Of a DNA stretch of 64,000 nt, positions 55,796-64,000 are shown piece after piece. Numbering within the stretch: the first letter of the stretch is position 1; every line of letters begins with the position of its first letter. The position numbers and the translations under genes are program-made. The stretch is from Aphrocallistes beatrix. Taxonomy: Eukaryota; Porifera; Hexactinellida; Sceptrulophora; Aphrocallistidae. The notes under the pieces are model-generated. The model was not told the origin of the DNA. It ran no database searches and saw only the letters and a list, made by a program, of their open reading frames with translations. The stretch is taken from the NCBI GenBank assembly GCA_963281255.1, contig OY725490.1, positions 4,898,001-4,962,000 on the forward strand, in the 5' to 3' direction.

Positions 55796-56960
55796 ATTCC
55801 ATCCCAATTCGACCTACTGTTCCATGTCGAGCATCTCAGAAATTCTTGTATTTGCCTGTAAGTTTTGCATACTAGTGTATGATCATTTGTACAATATCAG
55901 CTTTCAATACCTTTTGGTTTTATAATTATAGCCATTTCAAAATTTGACGATTTTCATAGTTCGGACACTCTTGTTTTAGAGGCCCCTTAATCAAATGTGA
56001 CATATATCTTTCAATTCTTGACTTAGATGTCCAGTTTTTTACTGGTTGTTAATCATATAGTTACCTAATATTCTTAGCTAAATTGAGTATTCTTATTGCC
56101 TAGTTTAGATTTAATTCTTATCTAAACATATATTTCCATCAATTTACCAAAAATAATTCAAAATAATAATTCTTCATGTCTCCAATGGTTTAGAATTTGC
56201 CCATTTACTTTTTAATTTTGCTCTATATATATATATAATCTTCCTGGTAAATTTCATGGCTTACATCAGTTCATTTACTGTTAAATTCCAACCTATTTTA
56301 AATCATTCCAAATTTTAATTGTTATCAATTTATTCAAATTTTCTTGATGCCTACGAATGAAGAACTCTAATTGATATTTGTTTCTATTTCTTAGTCCTAC
56401 AGTTATATAGATATACTTTCTCCAGTTGTGCGAATTGTAGTTGAAATTTGTGTGTGTGTTTTATCACTTGTAATATATATTAGAAGTATTTGTACAAGTA
56501 CTAATAATTTTCTTTTTTCCTAATGTTGTGAAACGATTATCTTTAATTTCTTTAGTTATCAATATGCTTGCTTTCTATTGACAAAATGATTAATATATTG
56601 TTCTGTTTATACACATAGAATGGCAACGTTTCGTTACCATCCAAAACTTGTCAAATGTGGTTTCTAATTCGGGATCAAATTTCATCTGCACAACTTTGCA
56701 TATAATTAAGTATTGTAATAGTAATCCATTTAAGGGTTCTGTTTATTTCGCATAGCATGGCAAGTTTATGATGTTATGTAAAACTTGCCAAATACGGTTT
56801 CTATTTCGGGATCGAATTCCAGCTGCACAACTTTGTAGATAATGAAGGATTGTCATAAGTGTTGTAATAACATAAATACTTTGGTGTCGTCGTATAATTA
56901 TGCGAAAACTGTAATCATTGATAATTCAGATGTATATAATTTGTTCTTGTCTAAAGAAAT

Positions 56961-57359
56961 ATGGATATTCCAGGGTGTTCTGTTGGTATAATTTTATACG
57001 AAAATTGCCACAAAACGAAATATGATAGAAAACAAGGCCTTAAGAAAATATCTGATCTCGATAATGATGCAATACATCTTTTGGAGATCAGAGCTGGTCA
57101 CATCTTTACACCAGAAATTAATACAATCTGTCTTCATCATGAACAAGTTTATATCTCAAAGTATTCCAGTTGGCAGTTATCTTGCTGTGACCCATGGCAG
57201 TTGCACAATAAAAAAATAGTAAACAAATACCTTAAAACTCTCAATACTTCATTAGCAGACGCTCTAAACAATATCATCCCAACAACAAATGAGTTTACTA
57301 TCAAGCTAGGTCAAAAGTTGCTCTATCAGTGTTTCCATAAATTTTCTTTGCAAATTTAA
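56961..57359 (+). CDS. 132-aa Cys/His-rich protein encoded in the fold-back element
   Basis: ATG at 56961 opens a frame of 132 codons (MDIPGCSVGIILYENCHKTK...) ending in TAA. It has a Cys/His arrangement: CSV...NCHKT, then ICLHHEQVYISKYSSWQLSCCDPWQLHNKK, then IKLGQKLLYQC. I recall similar HHE...CCDP...H.KK segments in predicted proteins of invertebrate repetitive DNA, but I know no function; zinc binding is an inference. The final KLLYQC replaces what is usually a paired-Cys ending, so the protein may be truncated. It sits in the loop between two long inverted arms. No promoter is obvious. Confidence 0.6.
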   Translation: MDIPGCSVGIILYENCHKTKYDRKQGLKKISDLDNDAIHLLEIRAGHIFTPEINTICLHHEQVYISKYSSWQLSCCDPWQLHNKKIVNKYLKTLNTSLADALNNIIPTTNEFTIKLGQKLLYQCFHKFSLQI

Positions 57360-57776
57360 AAAAATTCACTTGGCTATGAAATTAATTGGATTGCTATAAT
57401 AATTAATTCATTATCTGCAAAGTAGTGCAGCTAGAATTCGATCCCGAAATAGAAACCGTATTTATAAGTTTTAAATAGCAACAGAAACTTGCCATGCTAT
57501 GCGAAATAAACAACCCTTATTAGATGGATTACTATTACAATACTTAATTATATGCAAAGTTGTGCAGATGAAATTTGATCCAGAATTAGAAACCACATTT
57601 GACAAGTTTTGGATGGTAACGAAACGTTGCCATGGTATGTGTATAAACAGAACAATATATTAATTATTTTGTCAATAGAAAGCAAGACATATTGATAACT
57701 AAAGAAATTAAGAAGATAATTGTTTTACAATATTAGGAAAAAAGAAGATTATTAGTACTTGTACAAATACTTCTAA

Positions 57777-58270
57777 CAAGCACGCTTCGCTTGCTTGTGC
57801 TGCGCGGCTGGCGGACACTTTGTGTCCGCCGGAGGCTCCCTTCGGTCGCCTAGGGTGACAATGGTTAATTATAAGGGAGATATCATCTCTAAATATGTCC
57901 ATCTTAGTTCAAAAATCGATATCACTCGAGAAATCACCAAATTTGTCAATTATAAAATTTTTGATGCGTAATGATGACGTCATAACAAAGTGATGAGTCG
58001 TCATTTTTTGATGATAGTTGCATCATATGTGAGTTACATTAATATACACATTCTATTAAAATTTCAGCCTTCTATCTGCTATAATGGCTGAGTTATGCTC
58101 GAATAACTGTGTTGCTTAACTTTTAAAAATGTGACAATGACGTCATAATTCCATGATGAGTCGACATTTTGCTCTGAGCTCAGAACTTACTGGAGCCATA
58201 GCCAAAATACTCCCACATACCAAAAATCAGCTTTCTGCGCCCTGCAGTTTCTTCAATCAATTCGTTACAG

Positions 58271-58313
<43 letters not shown>

Positions 58314-58343
58314 CAAACATTAATCAAGTTTTAATATTAAGGA
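57777..58343 (-). mobile_element. Helitron-like family A copy inserted in the fold-back arm
   Basis: It begins CAAGCACGCTTCGCTTGCTT and ends AAGTTTTAATATTAAGGA. The opposite arm of the fold-back element gives the uninterrupted sequence (inverse of ATATATTAGAAGTATTTGTA at 56473). Comparison shows insertion exactly between A and T with no base duplicated or lost. In element orientation it starts TCCTTAATATTAAAACTTGA and ends GCTTG. This is Helitron behaviour, with CTTG in place of the canonical CTRR end. Confidence 0.8.
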
Positions 58344-58840
58344 TATATAGTACAAGTGATAAAACACACACACAAATTTCAACTACAATTCGCACAACTG
58401 GAGAAAGTATATCTATATAACTGTAGGACTAAGAAATAGAAACAAATATCAATTATTTCATGAGTTCTTCATTCGTAGGCATCAGGAAAATTTGAAAAAA
58501 TTGAAAACAATTATAAATTTGGAATGATTTAAAATAGGTTGGAATTTAACAGTAAAAGAACTGATGTAAGCCATGAAATTTACCAGGAAGATTATACATA
58601 TATAAAGTAAAATTAAAAAGTAAATGGGCAAATTCTAAACCATTGGAGACATGAAGAATTATTATTTTGAATTTTTTTTGATAAATTGATGAAAATATAT
58701 GTTTAGATAAGAATTAAATCTAAACTAGGCAATAAGAATACCGAATTTAGCTAAGAATATTAGGTAACTATATGATTAACAACCAGTAAAAAACTGGACA
58801 TCTAAGTCAAGAAATGAAAGATAATGTCACATTTGATTAA

Positions 58841-60003
58841 GCGTGGGCACGTAACGCACCTAAAGGTATTGACGCATTCAAATCAACTTTGCATTCCTAG
58901 TTTTTGAGTTACAGCATCTTATGCTCGGTTTTCTCCATTTTACATCAACACATCATAGTGGTAGACCCCATCTACTCTGCATAAAGTTTGGAACATATGA
59001 TAAGAAGAAATGCTTCCAAAATTGAATCATATTTTTTTAATATTTGGTACCCCAAATATTTAAAAAAAAAAACAAATATAAAAAAGTTTAACATATTTGG
59101 TACCCCCATAGGACCAAATTAAGTTAAAAGGATGAAATTTGCAAATATTAAAGAGGTTTGCTAAAAAAGTTGGAAAAAATCCGAAAAATGCTCTTTATTA
59201 ATCAAAAATATAATCGCCAACTTATACGATAATGAAAATCGAGTGACCCTACGTTTATCGCACAATGATAAGAAACAACTATTGAAATTTTGGGCCTTTT
59301 ATCTCAAACCAATCATGACTATTTTTATTTTCAAAAAGGTCTAATGTAAATTTTAATGGTATTTACCATAGGATTCCTTATAGGCTCTATTGTAGCATAC
59401 TCGAGTTTTCATTGTCGAGTATATTTTACACTGGCCACGGAGTTGAAAAAACATGCATTCTGAGCGTATCAGATGAATTGAAACTCATTTTTGTTATGAT
59501 ATTTTTAGATGTCGATTTTCGTTCCCATAGAAATTAGTGACTTGCGATGTTCTAGAATGTTCTCTATCATTGATTTAGCAAGTATTAACCATGGTGTTAT
59601 TAACCTGCATGCTCGATTTTCCATATCTCTACTTATAATGTATTAATTCACTATGATGACTGTCGATCGCAGATTTGACGATTTAGGGACGAATTTTGTT
59701 CAAATTTTAATTATATCTAAAGAATCAGATCGAATTTTAGAAATTTTATACTAGATTTCTTCATTATAATGTGTAGAAAAGATTAATTAAATTTATTTAT
59801 CTCCTTATCCTCTAATATTCTCAATTTTTTGTTTGAAAAGAGGTTTATTGCTTCAAAATATATTTATGAGAAAAACACTTTTTGTAGTCTCTCTTCAATA
59901 TAATAAGCCTCCAAACAAAAGAATACACGGAATAACAATTTATTACCACAGTTATTGCAGAAATAATAATCAGGAATGCTCTTCTTAGAGGTTATTGTAA
60001 TAC
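58841..60003. other. Gene-free stretch with faint similarity to the TTAA family
   Basis: TTTTTGAGTTACAGCATCTT, ACCCTACGTTTATCGC and related phrases recall the inverted TTAA element (48740-49100) but are strongly diverged. No exon is supported. Confidence 0.4.
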
Positions 60004-60310
60004 AATGCCAATGAAAGTTCCCATTACAGCCGTCGTAACTGATCCAGTTATAAGTCTTGGATCTTGCTGGATGTCGACAAGCTCAATTGATACTCGTCAC
60101 AAACAATGTTTGAATCCTGCTATCAAGATCCATCTCAGGTCCATCCAAAATGAACCATATGTTGTGCCCTTATCGCAGCGCTTCCGTGATGCTTCCGCTA
60201 AAACTCCTTGCAATGCAATCTGTCTCCTGCGAAGTTGTCTCATCTGTCGAACGGCCGAATTCAGGCAAAATTTCAGATGTGATCTCGTCTCAAAGGAACG
60301 CTATTGATTG
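60004..60310. other. GC-richer segment open on several frames, possible exon
   Basis: The plus strand has a 100-codon ORF (60005-60307). The minus strand, after an acceptor-like TTATCAATCAATAG at 60305, has an open frame including KGTTYGSFWMDLRWILIAGF and, after a frame change, DPRLITGSVTTAVMGTFIGI before a GTATTA donor-like site. The latter faintly recalls the first membrane segment of ABCG-type transporters. I cannot choose between strands. Confidence 0.25.
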
Positions 60311-60847
60311 ATAACCTGAAGGTATTCCGAGGGAAATCAAAACGGACGCGAATGTAGTACTTTACCCATAAGTGGTCATAACTCACGAATCAATGGTCAG
60401 ATCTGAACATTTGTTTTCAAATAATCTGAATATTCTTTCTGATGCAATTTTCACTAGATTTCTGCCATTAAACTTAGATTATCGAAAACTCGCGATATCG
60501 TGGATCCTCCAGCCATTTTCAATGGGAAAGAAGCCATAACGTTGTATCACTGTGGTACATTTCGGTAGTCTTGGGTTAAACCTGCCATTCCCTGAGAATT
60601 TTTGAAAGATTTTACATTTTAGATCTTTTGTCAAGGGATTTTAACGGTCTTTCTACAAATTTCTTGCATTATTTAACACCTAAGGGGCTAGAACATTGTT
60701 TGAAGTCCATATAATTCTAAAATATCAAATACGTAAAACAACTGATAAATGCGTCAAAAACCCAATTATTATGTTTTAAGTTGCTCTAAACATTAGGGAG
60801 TAGAATTATATAAATAAAATAGCTAAGGTCTAATTAGTACGATTAGT

Positions 60848-61142
60848 TGGTAGGCCACCGTAGTAATACAGTAATACAATGAAATCAACGATACAAATTT
60901 GTTCTTTTCTTTTACTTTTGTTGCGATCTAAAAGGGGGCGAGCCTAGTCTTATCAATATATTAACTGAGAAGGAAACAAGTTATGATAAGCAAGGAGCCA
61001 CAAGTAAGAAGGATAGAAATACAGAAAATAAATGTAAACAATTAAGTGAATGCCTATGCCTAAAGTGATACCTAAGTATTGGCTGGTTATTCCACTCTCT
61101 GTTAATGGTCAACTAATAACTGAACTAATCTACTCTACAACA
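60848..61142 (-). mobile_element. Putative 3' LTR of the Ty3/Gypsy element
   Basis: On the minus strand a polypurine tract (AATTAGGGAGGGGG) directly precedes TGATGTTGTAGAGTAG at 61142, a plausible LTR start. A plausible end is CCTACCA at 60848. Length would be about 295 bp. The matching 5' LTR lies beyond the window, so the limits cannot be confirmed. Confidence 0.45.
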
Positions 61143-61153
61143 TCACCCCCTCC

Positions 61154-63973
61154 CTAATTATTTCTCGTCTCCAGACGAGTCGGGATAATTAGGCCATCCC
61201 GAATCCAGTAGTTTCCGCGGAGGTCTGCATATTCTACCTGATCTGCGCGGTATCGTGTCAATTTCCGAAGACTCGGGTACACTATATTCTGAGGGGCTTT
61301 CGGAACTTTGTTCATCGTGTCATGAAGTTTCACCTTGATAATCATTCGCTTCGGTTGTGGCCTCCGATTCGTTCTCGTTTGCCTCCGGGATCGCTAGTGA
61401 ACTTGGGATTTCTGTGCGATACCAACTTGGAGGACCCAATACCTTACATCTATTGAGATGTACCCACTTTTCTGACATTTTCCCTTCCGATCTTCCTTTC
61501 TAATACGAACGTTTGGACCTATTCTCTCTATCACGGTCAAAGGTCCTTCGAATCTCCGGTCCAGACCGCTTTTCCTAACTCGGTTATCCAGTAGTACTAG
61601 GTCCCCGGGTTTGACGTCAGAATTACCCTTGCCCTTGTCATAGGCCTCTTTCATCCTACCTCGAGATAGTCCTAAATTCTCTTTCACTTCTTCATTTAGT
61701 ACTATTTCACTGGAAGATTGGATCTCTTTCGTCCACTCGAGGGGGTCGTAACCATGGTCTTGGGTATTGATGTTCAATGTCGCAGTAGCTACAGGTTTAG
61801 GATCTACCCCATACATAACTCTGTAGGGAGTGAAACGCGTGCTTGTATTCGGGCTGGAATTCAGAATGTAGGAAACCTCCGGGAGTAGTGACGGCCAACT
61901 GTTTTTCGCTATGTTCCTCTCCTCCAATACACAACGTAACACCTGTTTTACCGACTGAATTCCTCGTTCACTTTGTCCATCTCCTGGGTGATAGGTTGAA
62001 CTGCGTCTCTTACTGATCCCATATACTGCCAAAGCTTCCCTGACTTCAGTGCTATCGACATTGGGCCCTTGATCACTAAGTACATAGCTTGGCGGGCCAT
62101 GTTTATATATCCATCCGTTCTTTATTGCGTCCACTATAGTCCCTGACTCTTGATCCGCCATCGGATATAATTCGATGAATTTCGAAAACAGGTCCACCAT
62201 AAGTAGAAAATACCTGTGGTTATTCGTAGCCCATGGGAGAGTCGCTACGTCGAACGCGACTATCTCCCTTGGTCTCGATGCTATATTGAGAGGTACCAGT
62301 TTCTCCCTAGGCGTATTTTGGGCTTGTTTCTGTGGCATGTGAGACATCCTCTACAGAATGTCTCAATGTCGGCGTCCATCCTTTTTAGTAAAACTGTTGC
62401 CGAACTAGCCGCGTCGTTTTGTCTATGCCCAAATGTCCTTCGTTGTGTACTAGAGTTAATATTTCGTTCTTCATTTCACTCGGAACAATTACTTTACGCC
62501 CACGACACAATAATCCTTCTGTCAGATTGACTCCTAATTGATTTTTGAACTGCCCTTCGGTGATACCCCCAGAAGACTTCAACTGGTTGATTGCGGATGA
62601 CGTTGCAGGATTGTGCTTTTGCCCCAGTATTAGTCTCCCTCGAATGCCAGTGACCTCTTCTCTAGTTGCGTAAACGTGCCTCTCGAAATACTTTTCGTTG
62701 TTGACCTCCCAATCTATCTCTGCTTCAACCCTAGAAAGGTAATCGGCTGGAGCATTTTCGACTCCCTTGACGTGTTCTATGCGATATTCCAAGGATTCTA
62801 ACACTTGAATCCACCTGGAAAATTTTCCACGGGGGTCTTTCTGCCTACGTAGCCAGACCAAAGGGTTGTGATCTGTAAGGAAACATAAGCTTGGAGCTGC
62901 CTGCAAGTATTTTCGGAATTTGCGGCTTGCGGCAATTACTGCCCAACATTCCAGCTCCCCTGCTGAATAATTCTTCTGGGCCGGCGTGAGTCCTGAAGAA
63001 AAGAATGCTAACGGTTTTAGTATGTATTCCCCTTCTCTCTGTGACAAAATACCCCCCACGGCTGTCGAAGACGCATCCACCTGAAGTACAAATTCACTCT
63101 CCCAATCTGGGAATGCGAGTATCACCGGGGAAGCCGTTAATTTGCTCTTAAGAGAATCAAAAGCAGACGCGGCGTTATCCTTCCATGCCCAATGTGACTT
63201 GTCCTGAGTCAACTGGTATAACGGTCCTGCGATGGCAGCGAAATTTGGAACGTATTCTCTATATAAATTTGCCAGGCCTAGGAACCTCAAGAGATCCTTC
63301 TTAGATCTGGGGGTCGCGGCATTACGAATCTTGTCAACCAGCCTGGGGCTCTGTGTGTGTCCCTCTCTTGAAACCACATGGCCCAAGAATTCTCCTTGAA
63401 GATATCCAAATGTGCACTTGTCTCGTCTGAGCTGTATTCGGGCTTTCCGAAAAGCCTTCAGCGTTCCTTCCAGGTCAGAGAGATGATGGTCGAATCCGTT
63501 GGAATGCACGCATACGTCGTCAATGTACGGGTCAGCGTGTTCTATTGGTCTTAAAGTCTCGTCCAATAACCTTTGGTAGGTGGAACCGCTGTTAACCAGG
63601 CCAAAAGGCATCCGATTAAATTCAAAGAGCCCCTTAGGTGTTGCGAAGGCTGTTTTGAATTTATCCGCCTCGTTTATTTCGACTGCCCAGTAAGCCGACG
63701 CTCATCCAGAAAAGAATAATGTGTGTCTCCATGCATTCGGTCCAATATGTCTCTTGGATTTGGCATCGGATATGAATCCACTCTCGTCGTCCTATTCAGT
63801 TCTCTGAAGTCCACGCAGAATCGCTTGGTTCCATCGCGCTTCGTGACTAAAATCACCCTACTTGCCCACGGTGAATTGGACGGTCGACATATATTGTTAT
63901 GGAGCATCTCCTCTACTTGGCGGGTTATTTCCTCCTCTACCACGGGAGCTACGGGACTCAGTCTCTGTTTCAC
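61154..63973 (-). pseudogene. Ty3/Gypsy retrotransposon pol region, frameshifted, 5' part outside window
   Basis: The order on the minus strand is reverse transcriptase (VDFRELN near 63800, YIDDV near 63530), RNase H (VLQVDASSTAVGG near 63080, LTDHNPL near 62860), an HHCC zinc-binding domain (HNEGHLG ... CRGCLTC, 62440-62350) and integrase core (FDVATLPW, LSDQGPN, HPGDGQSERG; Asp-Asp-Glu pattern, 62260-61960). A C-terminal tail to about 61154 follows. This is the usual Ty3/Gypsy order. The frame is broken near 63680 (within reverse transcriptase), near 62385 (stop plus shift before the integrase finger) and between 61394 and 61345. The element runs off the right edge, so gag, protease and the 5' LTR are not visible. 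No env-like ORF is present. The higher GC than its surroundings suggests a recent arrival. Confidence 0.9.
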
Positions 63974-64000
63974 TGGTTGTGCATCGCCCGTATCGAAGTG

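Larger units (their letters stand above)
55991..58836. mobile_element. TTAA-flanked fold-back transposon with 0.86-kb arms and a central ORF
   Basis: The outermost sequence TCAAATGTGACAT (left) and its inverse (right) lie between TTAA at 55987-55990 and TTAA at 58837-58840. The left arm runs 55991-56847 (857 bp). The right arm runs 57408-58836 and, after removing the 567-bp Helitron-like insertion at 57777-58343, is 862 bp. The arms are highly similar throughout. The centre carries the ORF at 56961-57359. TTAA duplications point to piggyBac or Kolobok type, but the ORF is not a recognisable transposase. Confidence 0.88.

Noticed and set aside
1..64000. CRISPR-like or prokaryotic defence arrays among the many short repeats
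   Set aside because: Spliced exons, SINE-like heads and eukaryotic transposon families show this is animal nuclear DNA. No repeat-spacer array of constant length exists.

Overview
This is AT-rich nuclear DNA from an animal, most likely an invertebrate. It contains spliced exons of a host gene in a dense bed of DNA transposons, fold-back elements, Helitron-like elements and retroelement remains. There is no operon structure, no CRISPR array and no bacterial gene. I cannot name the phylum from the sequence alone.

Host gene. Two plus-strand exons, 12232-12447 and 36051-36149, encode the C-terminal part of a monoacylglycerol lipase (MGLL)-like alpha/beta hydrolase, including the catalytic Asp and His of the family. 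They join in phase 0 across an intron of about 23.6 kb, and positions 12448-36050 are that intron. A third MGLL-like exon, 5614-5703, encodes the piece expected just before the 12232 exon but lies on the MINUS strand. This implies a divergent paralogue, a local inversion or a misjoin.

Mobile DNA inside the intron. The outstanding item is a RAG1-like transposase gene (20144-22949, minus). It keeps the three catalytic acidic residues and the Cys/His zinc ligands that align with vertebrate RAG1. A 749-bp inverted-repeat element loaded with TCAAT-type repeats, with a TTCCAG target duplication, has landed in it, and it also has small frameshifts. The intron further holds a DD37D mariner-like element, a 2.1-kb fold-back element with a younger copy of itself nested inside (7-bp duplications), a decayed transposase with an OTU-like domain that has lost its catalytic cysteine, hAT-type miniature elements with exact 8-bp duplications, an 11-bp/99-bp minisatellite and several striking hairpins.

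Outside the intron. At 1-4.5 kb is a pile of Helitron-like elements. At 7.1-9.5 kb is a nearly intact hAT element with a ZBED/GTF2IRD2-type transposase. At 36.5-50 kb are hAT, Helitron-like, mariner and TTAA-flanked elements. At 50.7-53.3 kb is a Mutator-like transposase with a C-terminal PHD finger. At 56-58.8 kb is a TTAA-flanked fold-back element with 0.86-kb arms around a small Cys/His-rich ORF. One arm carries a Helitron-like insertion, and the other arm supplies its empty site, showing clean A^T insertion without duplication. At 60.8-64 kb is the 3' part of a Ty3/Gypsy retrotransposon on the minus strand.

Several transposase genes are broken only by one-base shifts in A or T runs. The genes may be young, and some breaks may be assembly errors. 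All identifications come from reading translations and repeats by eye; no database search was possible.
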